Assembly (NCBI GenBank): GCA_024743405.1
Contig: JANSWP010000018.1
Coordinates: forward strand, 1 to 64,000
Direction: 5' to 3'
Length of the DNA stretch: 64,000 nt
DNA from: Bacteroidota bacterium
GTDB lineage: Bacteria > Bacteroidota > Bacteroidia > Chitinophagales > Saprospiraceae
Part shown: positions 9,752-17,037 of the stretch, one piece after another
How positions within the stretch are numbered: position 1 is the stretch's first letter
How the letters are laid out: every line of letters begins with the position of its first letter
Notes under the pieces: generated by a model
The model's input: only the letters and a program-made list of their open reading frames with translations
What the model was told of the DNA's origin: nothing
Database searches by the model: none
Translations under genes and position numbers: made by a program

Positions 9752-9769
9752 ATACATCCACTCAATTTC

Positions 9770-9777
9770 TATCTTTG
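9770..9777 (+). promoter_or_regulatory. Predicted -7 promoter box for the tmk-like gene
   Basis: TATCTTTG is a strong match to the Bacteroidota -7 consensus, followed by the common GCCC. It lies 34 bp before the start codon at 9812. No convincing -33 TTG is seen at the ideal spacing. Confidence 0.45.
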
Positions 9778-9811
9778 CCCATTAATTCCTCATTTCTAAA
9801 AGGCAATCTAC

Positions 9812-10951
9812 ATGTCAAAAAACTCCTTATTTATTGTAATTGAAGGTCTAGATGGCTCAGGAAAAACTACGGCGGGCAGACGCTTGACAGAAGTACTCAA
9901 TAATACTTTCCAAAATAAAACCAAATTGACTTACGAGCCACATGACCCCTCTTGTGGTGGACTCTTCATTCGACAGGTATTAACAAAAAAAATCAAAAAA
10001 TTTGATCATCATGTTTTGGCTTTATCATACGCAGCCAATCGACTCGATCATTGTTGTAGAGAAATTGAACCATGGCTGGAAAGAGATGACGGGAGAATTG
10101 TGATTTCTGACCGATACTATTTGTCTTCATTAGTTTATCAAAGTCGTCCTGATTTTTCTTTTGAGGAGATTATGAAGTTAAATAATAAAGCGATCAAACC
10201 AGATCTTATTTTCTTTTTAAATGTGAGTAACGAGATCTGTTATGAACGAATGAATATTAGGAATCAACCTAGAGAATTATTTGAAGGAAACCTCTCCGAA
10301 ACTCGGGAAAAGTATTTCAAAGCTATTGAATATCTTAAAGAAGAACATGGAGATAACATTGTTGAGATTGATGGAGGCGGAACAATTGAACAAACGGTTT
10401 CAGCTTTATTAAAGGAACTTGAATCGTATTTTCCCAAACTAAAATTTATCAACTATTCAGAAAAAATCCAAGCAACACAGCTTTATGGAGACTTTGAAAT
10501 TGATGAAATGTCTGTATTCAAAAACTCTTCACAAACGCCTGCTTATCAGAATATTATATCAAAATTAACCTTCCCTCAAAAAGGAGGGTTGTTTTTAAAA
10601 TATTTGGACGATTTAGGATTTTCCGTCGGTAAAAAAATTCTAACCGCACATTTGAATACCTTCGAATTAGAGTTTTTTCTTCCTGGAGACATAAAACAAC
10701 GAGGCACTGCCCTACTTCTCAATAATCCTCATCAAATCAATCAGGTTTTGAAATTAGCACCCAATCTAGCAGGCTTGTCTGATTTTATGTTTGTCTTTTC
10801 ACCAGGTCCTCCTGAATTGGCAAATGAATATTTTGAAAGAGATAGAATCGAATTTTCGAATCAAAATAATGAAACTGCAAATGCTCTGTTTCCTTCCTTA
10901 AAGTTGGTTAATGAAAAAGACCTAGCTGAACATTTTTCGAATAAAAGCTAA
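9812..10951 (+). CDS. tmk: Thymidylate kinase with an extra C-terminal domain
   Basis: Residues 1-205 are a dTMP kinase: P-loop EGLDGSGKTT (11-20), an EPHDPSCGGLFIRQVL segment corresponding to the family's EPggt..iR motif, and the DRY motif in ISDRYYLSSLVYQ. It phosphorylates dTMP to dTDP for DNA synthesis. The protein is 379 residues, roughly 170 longer than ordinary Tmk. The extra part (about 210-379) has no motif I recognise. It contains QKGGLFLKYLDDLGF and GLSDFMFVFSPGPPE and is rich in F and N. No frameshift or second start separates the halves. It converges on ada. Confidence 0.82.
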   Translation: MSKNSLFIVIEGLDGSGKTTAGRRLTEVLNNTFQNKTKLTYEPHDPSCGGLFIRQVLTKKIKKFDHHVLALSYAANRLDHCCREIEPWLERDDGRIVISDRYYLSSLVYQSRPDFSFEEIMKLNNKAIKPDLIFFLNVSNEICYERMNIRNQPRELFEGNLSETREKYFKAIEYLKEEHGDNIVEIDGGGTIEQTVSALLKELESYFPKLKFINYSEKIQATQLYGDFEIDEMSVFKNSSQTPAYQNIISKLTFPQKGGLFLKYLDDLGFSVGKKILTAHLNTFELEFFLPGDIKQRGTALLLNNPHQINQVLKLAPNLAGLSDFMFVFSPGPPELANEYFERDRIEFSNQNNETANALFPSLKLVNEKDLAEHFSNKS

Positions 10952-10954
10952 CGG

Positions 10955-10980
10955 ACAGTAAACAACATATTCTTTACTGT
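10955..10980. terminator. Hairpin between convergent tmk and ada
   Basis: ACAGTAAA (10955-10962) and TTTACTGT (10973-10980) are perfect inverted repeats around a short loop, overlapping the last codons of ada. It could act as a bidirectional terminator, but no long T-run follows on either strand. Confidence 0.4.
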
Positions 10981-12029
10981 TTACTAAACTCTCTTTCATG
11001 CTCCAACAACCATTTTTTACGCCAAAGTCCACCACCATAGCCCGTTAAGTTTCCATCCGCACCAATCACTCGATGACAAGGAATAATGATCGCCAAACAA
11101 TTTTTTCCATTGGCGCGACCAACTGCTCGAACGGCATTTTTGTTTTCTATTCCTTTCGCCAATTCAGCATAAGAAGCGGTTGTCCCAGTAGGAATTTTTA
11201 AGAGTTGATTCCAGACAGCATTTTCGAAAGAAGTACCATTCATTAAAATAGGAACCGAAAACGATAAATTTTCACCCTCAAAATAGGACGCTAGCTCAGC
11301 TTCTATTTTTTCTAAAATGACATTATTTCCAGGTACAATTGGAGATTTCGTTTTCTTTCGCAACCATTTAATCTCATTCTCTAAACCACGTCTATCCACG
11401 AATTCTAGCATAAATAATCCTTCATCATTGGCTACCGCCAACATTGCTCCCAAAGGAGTATCCAGCCATTTGGCAAAAAGACAATTCAACGTATCAGCTT
11501 CACTTGGTGGTGCTCCAAATATTTTTCGAAAAGCTTCCCAAAAACCACTCGCAGATTCAAATCCAGCATCCAATTGAGCGCCAATCACGGATTCACCATT
11601 TCGGACTTCATGTAGTGCCATACCTAATCTCCGACCACGCTGATAAGCCTGAAAAGTAAGACCATAATGTTTTTGAAACTGACGCCTAGCCGTAGAAGGG
11701 TCAATTCCCATTTGTTTCAGTTCCCAATCCGATATTTTTTGAGTTGGATTTTCCTCGACTAAGGCTTTTAGTTTTTCCAAAAGTTCAGGTGTTTTCACTG
11801 TTTTTTCTAAAGGATGGCATCGCATACAAGCTCGATAACCTCCAAAAAGGGCTTCTTGAGCACTCGGAAAATATTCAACATTTTCAAATTTAGGTTTTCG
11901 AGCAGGACAAGTTGGTCGGCAAAAAATTCCGGTAGTTTTGACGCCAACGAAAAAGATACCTTCGAAGGTCGAATCACGATCAACCAAAGCTTGGTACATC
12001 GTTGTTTTGGCAGGTAATTTCTTGATCAT
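10974..12029 (-). CDS. ada: Bifunctional Ada: DNA methylphosphotriester/O6-alkylguanine methyltransferase and regulator
   Basis: The 351-residue protein has the full Ada architecture. The N-terminal zinc domain holds GIFCRPTCPARKP (C37, C41) and RACMRCHP (C68, C71), with C37 expected to be the methyl acceptor. An AraC-type helix-turn-helix covers about 85-185, and the O6-methylguanine transferase domain ends with the active-site motif IIPCHRV (C318). It repairs alkylated DNA and, when methylated, activates adaptive-response genes. The AlkA-like glycosylase 5 kb away is a plausible target. Start codon as given produces a normal N-terminus (MIKKLPAKTTMYQAL). Confidence 0.93.
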   Translation of the reverse strand: MIKKLPAKTTMYQALVDRDSTFEGIFFVGVKTTGIFCRPTCPARKPKFENVEYFPSAQEALFGGYRACMRCHPLEKTVKTPELLEKLKALVEENPTQKISDWELKQMGIDPSTARRQFQKHYGLTFQAYQRGRRLGMALHEVRNGESVIGAQLDAGFESASGFWEAFRKIFGAPPSEADTLNCLFAKWLDTPLGAMLAVANDEGLFMLEFVDRRGLENEIKWLRKKTKSPIVPGNNVILEKIEAELASYFEGENLSFSVPILMNGTSFENAVWNQLLKIPTGTTASYAELAKGIENKNAVRAVGRANGKNCLAIIIPCHRVIGADGNLTGYGGGLWRKKWLLEHEREFSKQ

Positions 12030-12082
12030 TTTTTACATTTTGGCGCAAGATAAGCTAGGCTATTTTTATAGGTATCCGATTT

Positions 12083-12385
12083 TCAGGCATTGATATTTTT
12101 CGCCAATAAATATCTTACAATCTCTTCCCATTCTGTTTTTAAACTCTTATTTGGACTAGCTTTACTAGCTCGCCGATACCAATAATTGGCATTCCATTGA
12201 ACTCCTTCTTTTCGATGAAGGTATGCATGAACCCAAGCTGCATCCAAACCAGGCATTCCGTCTGCAATATCGTGTGCCTTATTCCAATCTCCTTTTTCAT
12301 CATACCAAAGTGCTTTTAAAAGAGGAGGTAAACCAATATGAGGAACGTCTTGATTTAAGGAAGAATTAAAAATTTGAAAATCCAT
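12083..12385 (-). CDS. Conserved small hypothetical protein
   Basis: This 100-residue protein has no signal peptide or membrane segment. It is Trp/Tyr/Ala-rich with a conserved-looking core: PPLLKALWYDEKGDW near 19-33, AWVHAYLHRKEG near 50-61 and NYWYRRA. Proteins with this pattern occur in many unrelated bacteria without assigned function, and the helical repeats recall a single TPR-like unit. It stands alone, between ada and the terminator of the upstream protease gene. Function unknown. Confidence 0.65.
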   Translation of the reverse strand: MDFQIFNSSLNQDVPHIGLPPLLKALWYDEKGDWNKAHDIADGMPGLDAAWVHAYLHRKEGVQWNANYWYRRASKASPNKSLKTEWEEIVRYLLAKNINA

Positions 12386-12401
12386 TTTGAATATTTTTGC
12401 C

Positions 12402-12409
12402 CAAAATTA
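12402..12409 (-). promoter_or_regulatory. Predicted -7 box for the 100-residue protein
   Basis: The minus strand reads TAATTTTG, matching TAnnTTTG, 17 bp before the start at 12385. It overlaps the U-tract of the terminator at 12406-12442, so the terminator of one gene and the promoter of the next share bases. Confidence 0.35.
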
Positions 12410-12442
12410 AAAAAACCGTCCCTCCCAATGGAAAGACGGTTT
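12406..12442 (-). terminator. Intrinsic terminator of the HELSH protease gene
   Basis: On the minus strand GAAACCGTC (stem AAACCGTC/GACGGTTT, plus-strand coordinates 12413-12420 and 12435-12442) is followed by a run of T. This is a classic rho-independent terminator, 29 bp beyond the stop of the gene at 12471. Confidence 0.85.
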
Positions 12443-12470
12443 CAAATTAAATAAGCGTGACTTTTGTGGT

Positions 12471-14024
12471 TTAGTAAAATACTTTTTCCAATAGGGCGTG
12501 GTCATTTGATAGCCTATAAATGACTCTTTGCTCGTGACAAGGAATCAAAAACCCATTGGATGTTTTGAGAGCGTGTTTCAAATTTTCATAATTCAGATTA
12601 TTGGTTTCTTTACGTTTTAAGTTTTCAAAATCCCAATTTAAGGTGATCACATCTTTGCCTTTTCTACTAAAAGTAAGTCTTTTATATTTTTTGTTTTCAT
12701 AAATCTCTAATTCAATACCGCCTCGTTCATTCAATAAAACCAACTCATGCCCACGCTCCATTTGTTGAAGGACAGGCTTCACAAAACTTCTTTCTTTTAC
12801 GGCAAATAAGCATATCTCCGGATCGTTTTTACAAACCGTCTCCCCCCTTAAACTCTCTAAATTACAAGATGCTTGTACGGCCACTGCCTCATTCCTATTT
12901 TTAGATAATTGCTGAAAGATGGATTTTGCTTTTTCTTTATTACCGACTCTAAAATAAGTCACCGCCTTCACCAAATTTGCCCTCAACAGATCAGAATCAG
13001 AAGCCAAATACCAATCATCTTTTTCGAATTCATTCATTGCCGCCATATAATCTCCTCGAAGATTATACACACTCATCAAATTGATTCTTGCCGCATAATT
13101 TAAAGGCGCCTGCTTGAGCACTTTTTTGAAAGCACTTTGGGCCTTTGTAAGGTACTTTTCTCGTAAGCGTCGATCTTGTGGATTCAAATTTTTGGTACCC
13201 ACCGTACTCTGGGGTTTTCGCAGTCGTGTATTCCAATCTATTTCAAATGGATAAACAAAAGGCTCAATATTTTCGTCTGTCAAATGAAGGGCATGGAGTG
13301 CATAATTAACACCGAGATTATTAAATATCTCTTGCCCTTGATAATAATTTTTGATGTATTCAAAACAAGAAGCTGCCAACTCATAATCTCCAATAATCGT
13401 CAAATAATTTCCGCCTTTAAAGACATCTAATAATTGATTTGACAATAAAATAGCAGCTGCATTAGTAGACTGCCGCTCTGAAAGAGAAGGATATCCGATC
13501 AACTTTTTCGACTTCAAACCATAGCTATCATAAATCCGATCAATCAGTTCTGGCAACAATTCAGTCGTTTCATACCCTGCCAAATAAGCCATGAACACAC
13601 CTTGTATATCAGCTTGATTTTCAAGATGTTCACGAGTCTCAGGATGAGCTGAATGAGCCAAAAAGCCTGTAGTACCATAAATAAATTCAGACTGAAACGC
13701 ATGTGATAATTCGTGCCCAATTATAAAAGCCAATGCACTGCGCAGCTCACTATCAAAAGATCGGCAGACGCTAAAGGCTTTGGTACTTAATACGATTGAA
13801 TTGGATCGACGATGATAAGACGCAACTTCTTTTTCGTTATCGGTAACAACAATATGAGGTTTCTCCACAGAAGTATTTCCGTGAACTACATAAAGTTCAT
13901 CAAGTATAGCTTCTGCTATTTGCTGAATTTGTTCGTGGGATGTTGAATAAGCAGCATTTAAACCAAAAATCAACAAACCTAATGTTAGGATATATTTGGC
14001 CATGGGTTGCCTTTTGATTAACAT
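12471..14024 (-). CDS. Secreted zinc metalloprotease with TPR-like repeats (M48-like)
   Basis: The protein (517 residues from 14024; an alternative start at 14003, MAKYILTL, gives a tidier signal peptide) contains the zinc-protease motif HELSH (H104, E105, H108 in IIGHELSHAFQSEF) and a later E in the NQADIQGVFMA segment that could be the third ligand. Residues about 200-400 are helical repeats (for example AQSAFKKVLKQAPLNYAARINLMSVYNLRGDY). The C-terminal 110 residues are beta-rich and unrecognised. It probably degrades proteins in the periplasm, by analogy with BepA-like M48/TPR proteases. Neighbouring minus-strand genes are an ECF sigma factor and its membrane partner, separated by palindrome E3. 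Confidence 0.75.
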   Translation of the reverse strand: MLIKRQPMAKYILTLGLLIFGLNAAYSTSHEQIQQIAEAILDELYVVHGNTSVEKPHIVVTDNEKEVASYHRRSNSIVLSTKAFSVCRSFDSELRSALAFIIGHELSHAFQSEFIYGTTGFLAHSAHPETREHLENQADIQGVFMAYLAGYETTELLPELIDRIYDSYGLKSKKLIGYPSLSERQSTNAAAILLSNQLLDVFKGGNYLTIIGDYELAASCFEYIKNYYQGQEIFNNLGVNYALHALHLTDENIEPFVYPFEIDWNTRLRKPQSTVGTKNLNPQDRRLREKYLTKAQSAFKKVLKQAPLNYAARINLMSVYNLRGDYMAAMNEFEKDDWYLASDSDLLRANLVKAVTYFRVGNKEKAKSIFQQLSKNRNEAVAVQASCNLESLRGETVCKNDPEICLFAVKERSFVKPVLQQMERGHELVLLNERGGIELEIYENKKYKRLTFSRKGKDVITLNWDFENLKRKETNNLNYENLKHALKTSNGFLIPCHEQRVIYRLSNDHALLEKVFY

Positions 14025-14030
14025 TTCAAA

Positions 14031-14196
14031 TTAGGGAGGAGGAAAAATATAACCTACCCATTTTACTTGCTATTTTTCCTTTATACATCGTTAAAAATAC
14101 TCGCCATACCTTTGGGTATGTCTGTGTTTTTTGCCTCGTCTAAAGAAAAATTAACTTCCTAAAATTTGGGTAGCTTATTTATTTCCTCCTCCCTTA
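14031..14196. repeat. Imperfect palindromic repeat element (E3)
   Basis: AGGGAGGAGGAAA at 14033-14045 is inverted exactly at 14182-14194. The following stretches (ATATAACCTACCC and ATAAATAAGCTACCC) are similar inverted copies, and the centre is a CATACC-TTTG-GGTATG hairpin (14105-14120). It fills the gap between the protease and anti-sigma-like genes. The motif AGGGAGGAGGAAATAAAT recurs at about 41213 near another gene remnant. Confidence 0.7.
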
Positions 14197-14245
14197 AGAG
14201 CGATAAAGTTAAATTTTCATAAAACCACAACTCTTAATACATCAT

Positions 14246-15061
14246 TCAATTTATTTTTTCTAAAATCCGTTTTGCCAAGTTTGAATAATCTCCATCACTT
14301 GTTAACAAGAGCGAATGAAATATAACTTCCGCTGCCTCCATGTTTTCCTTTTCTCCAATTATTAGATGTGCCTTTGCCAAATTCAGTTTCGCTAAATTTT
14401 GATATTGGAAAGTCTCCTTATTGGAAAGGAAATTTAGTTGATTTATTGCCTCTTCCGGTAAGTTTTCATTCAACAGTTCGATTCCAAAAAGTAATTTTGC
14501 GGTTTCATCTCTAGGGTAATATTCCATGTGTTCCTCAAATGCTTCCTTAGTTGATTCAATTGGAACTTCTTTAGCTAACTCTATGATATTCAATAAACTA
14601 TTCTTTCGCTCTCGATCATCATCTGCCAAACCAAAACTCTCCAGCCCATCTAAAACACTCACCATTTCAGGCATTTTTTGAGACTCTATTGAGTCGATTG
14701 CCACTTGAATATTCTGTTGATTTTTCAAATCAAGGAAGAAAAAAGTTGCAGCAATTAAAACAACAATAGCAGCAGCATAAGCCAACCAATTTTGCCGAGA
14801 TTTAAGAGGTTTAACAATCGCTTCTTTTTGATCAAAAAATCCTTCTTTTTTTAACTTTGTGCGCACCTCAATAAGGGTCTTTTCCAAATCTAATTCCCCT
14901 CCTTTCCGAATGCCCTTTATTAAATCATGCATCAAAGCCGTTTCCGAAGTTAGTTGATGATCTGCTTTCAACTGATCCTTAAAGTTACCTAACTCTTCAT
15001 GAGTCATTTCTTCATGAAGGTACTTTTCAATTGTGTCAATATTTTTTGAATCCTCTTGCAT
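14246..15061 (-). CDS. Membrane-anchored TPR protein, probable anti-sigma partner
   Basis: The 271-residue protein has a cytosolic N-terminus (1-90, including KYLHEEMTHEELGNFKDQL, typical of Bacteroidota anti-sigma proteins), one membrane segment (about 91-111, NWLAYAAAIVVLIAATFFFL) and an extracytoplasmic helical-repeat region with ESTKEAFEEHMEYYPRDETA and NLAKLNLAKAHLIIGEKENM. This is the usual layout of a sigma-factor-sequestering partner with TPR-type sensing. It lies directly downstream of the ECF sigma gene, about 95 bp away on the same strand. The anti-sigma role is inferred from layout; no zinc-finger motif is visible. Confidence 0.6.
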   Translation of the reverse strand: MQEDSKNIDTIEKYLHEEMTHEELGNFKDQLKADHQLTSETALMHDLIKGIRKGGELDLEKTLIEVRTKLKKEGFFDQKEAIVKPLKSRQNWLAYAAAIVVLIAATFFFLDLKNQQNIQVAIDSIESQKMPEMVSVLDGLESFGLADDDRERKNSLLNIIELAKEVPIESTKEAFEEHMEYYPRDETAKLLFGIELLNENLPEEAINQLNFLSNKETFQYQNLAKLNLAKAHLIIGEKENMEAAEVIFHSLLLTSDGDYSNLAKRILEKIN

Positions 15062-15156
15062 TGGTTAAATGATGGCCTTCTTTTCCCGTTGTTTCATGAT
15101 TTCATCATAATAAAATAATGAACTCATAAACCTACGAAAATCAGAAATTGCAAATT

Positions 15157-15729
15157 TTAATTCTCCATAAAATCCTGATAGTCAGGATGTTCTAACACTT
15201 TTTTTCTAAAGGCATTCATACACCGGTTTTTTTTCACTTTAACGAATGCTTCGGTGTAACCCATTATTTTAGCAATTTTCTTGAGTTGGATTCTTTTGAA
15301 GTAATAACTGATGAGTAATTGTCGACAATCGTCTTTTAATTCTTCTAAAACCTTACTCATCAAAAGATGCTTCTCTTCGAATAGTTCCTTCTCGGCAATC
15401 GCCATTTCAGATTCAGCATTATTGCGTTCGAATTCCTCCATTTCGAGCGGAAGCAACTCTTTTCTATTTCTTAATTTCAATAACCAAACTCGACTAGAAA
15501 TCCCATATATAAACGTACTTAATTTCGCATAAAGCTTAAATTCAGGTTTTTGTACACTTTTAGACAACGCAATCAAAGTATCTTGAAAAACGTCTTGAGC
15601 ATCATCACTTGAGCCATTATTTTTCAAGACATAAGTCTCTACCATTCGATAATAATTGCGGTAAACTTGTTCAAAGGCACTTGACTCACCTCTTTTCAGG
15701 CCCTCCAATAATTTTAAATCTGTTTTCAT
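15157..15729 (-). CDS. ECF-type RNA polymerase sigma factor
   Basis: The start at 15729 (MKTDLKLLEGLKRGESSAFEQVYRNYY) is chosen over a longer reading frame because the upstream 33 codons lack sigma-like features. The 190-residue product has region 2 (FEQVYRNYYRMVE, DAQDVFQDTLIAL, KLSTFIYGISSRVWL) and region 4 (LKDDCRQLLISYYFKRIQLKKIAKIMGYTEAFVKVKKNRCMNAFRKKV), an HTH for -35 recognition. It directs RNA polymerase to a small regulon. The genes around it, a HELSH protease, a PorP/SprF protein and the caspase/SprB operon, are candidate targets, but I see no shared promoter motif. Confidence 0.85.
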   Translation of the reverse strand: MKTDLKLLEGLKRGESSAFEQVYRNYYRMVETYVLKNNGSSDDAQDVFQDTLIALSKSVQKPEFKLYAKLSTFIYGISSRVWLLKLRNRKELLPLEMEEFERNNAESEMAIAEKELFEEKHLLMSKVLEELKDDCRQLLISYYFKRIQLKKIAKIMGYTEAFVKVKKNRCMNAFRKKVLEHPDYQDFMEN

Positions 15730-16039
15730 TTTCGGTCGTTCGGTTATAGATTGCGAGGTTTCAAAAAAGTTATCAGGAAATTTGTAAAAATATAAAAACT
15801 GACGTAGGCTGATTACTTTTACTAACAAATGTTATTAATTTCGAACTATTAGAAGATGAAATTATGGTTATAAATTCAACTTCAAATTGGCATTCAAGTT
15901 CTGTTTTTGCTAGTCTTCCAATTTGAATTTTCCCAAAAATAGGAATGTGTCCGCACGCTTTTTAAAATCGCATGAATGTAAATGGTTCCTAAGCCTCGTT
16001 AGGGTTTACCTTCTCCATTCAAATAACCCATCAGATAAG

Positions 16040-17035
16040 ATGATCAATCTGCGATTTGGGCGGAGCCATTTTGTCCCTTTTATATTTTTTACTTTTCTTT
16101 TCCTTTCTCAAACAATTTCAGCACAACAACTTCCATTATTCACTCAATATCGAGAGCATCATAGTTTAATAAATCCTGCCGCCGTCAGTTGGGGATATTT
16201 TACCTATAAATACAATTTTAATGTCGGTATTTCACATCGTACTCAATGGCAAGAAATTGAACATCATCCCAAAATCCAACATCTACATGGTGAATATATG
16301 ATGAAAGGAAAAAGTAACTTTTCCCTTCTTACAGGCATAAATGTTTTACATCAATCCAGTGACCCCTTTTATAAAACAGGTACTTACGGAAGGGCAGTCG
16401 TCCTTTTTACTGAAAATCCTTACTACTTCGGAATAGCCGCAGGATTTATGGCTGGAGGCGTTCATTATCATCTAAAAATCAGTGATTTAGAGACTTTAGA
16501 CACCGAACCTATTTTGAATGATTTGAATGCGAATGACTTGACTAATTTTCGACCTGATGTCAGCTTGGGTATCTATTTTTATAAACAATTTCGAAAGTCC
16601 TTTTTAAAGGGTGACAATATTTATGGTGGATTTTCCATTCCTCAAATTTTGGCATTAAAAGCCCTTAAGAATGAAAATTTGATCAAAACCAAACAGCATT
16701 TTTTTGCCGTTTTAGGTTATTATAAATACCTAAATCAAGACTCCTTTATAGAACCTTCGGTTTGGATTAAGTCAGTCCCCAATGCCCCAATAAATCTTGA
16801 TTTTAATATTCGATTTCAATACTCAAATGTCTTCTGGATTGGCTCTGGATTTTCTACCAATGATTCTGTTTTATTTGAGGCTGGAGTGTTAATTGGTGAG
16901 AATTTCGGCATCAATCGAATGCTCAAATTTGGATATAGTTCAAGCGTCTTTCTGAATAAAAATATTCGAAATGAATTTGGAGCCACCCACGAGATTAACT
17001 TGGGATTGGCAATGGATCTAAAGAAAAAGCCATAA
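16040..17035 (+). CDS. PorP/SprF-family type IX secretion outer-membrane protein
   Basis: The start at 16040 (MINLRFGRSHFVPFIFFTFL) gives a clear signal peptide ending in SAQ; an ORF extends upstream to 15923 without plausible content. The 331-residue mature-type sequence begins QQLPLFTQYREHHSLINPAAV, the family signature QYM..P.l.NPA, and continues as an 8- to 14-strand beta-barrel-like pattern (alternating aromatic/hydrophobic, ending FGATHEINLGLAMDL). PorP/SprF proteins help export T9SS type B cargos such as SprB. Here it faces, tail to tail and 2 bp apart, a T9SS type B SprB-repeat gene, so the pair is probably functionally linked although not co-transcribed. Confidence 0.85.
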   Translation: MINLRFGRSHFVPFIFFTFLFLSQTISAQQLPLFTQYREHHSLINPAAVSWGYFTYKYNFNVGISHRTQWQEIEHHPKIQHLHGEYMMKGKSNFSLLTGINVLHQSSDPFYKTGTYGRAVVLFTENPYYFGIAAGFMAGGVHYHLKISDLETLDTEPILNDLNANDLTNFRPDVSLGIYFYKQFRKSFLKGDNIYGGFSIPQILALKALKNENLIKTKQHFFAVLGYYKYLNQDSFIEPSVWIKSVPNAPINLDFNIRFQYSNVFWIGSGFSTNDSVLFEAGVLIGENFGINRMLKFGYSSSVFLNKNIRNEFGATHEINLGLAMDLKKKP

Positions 17036-17037
17036 CT

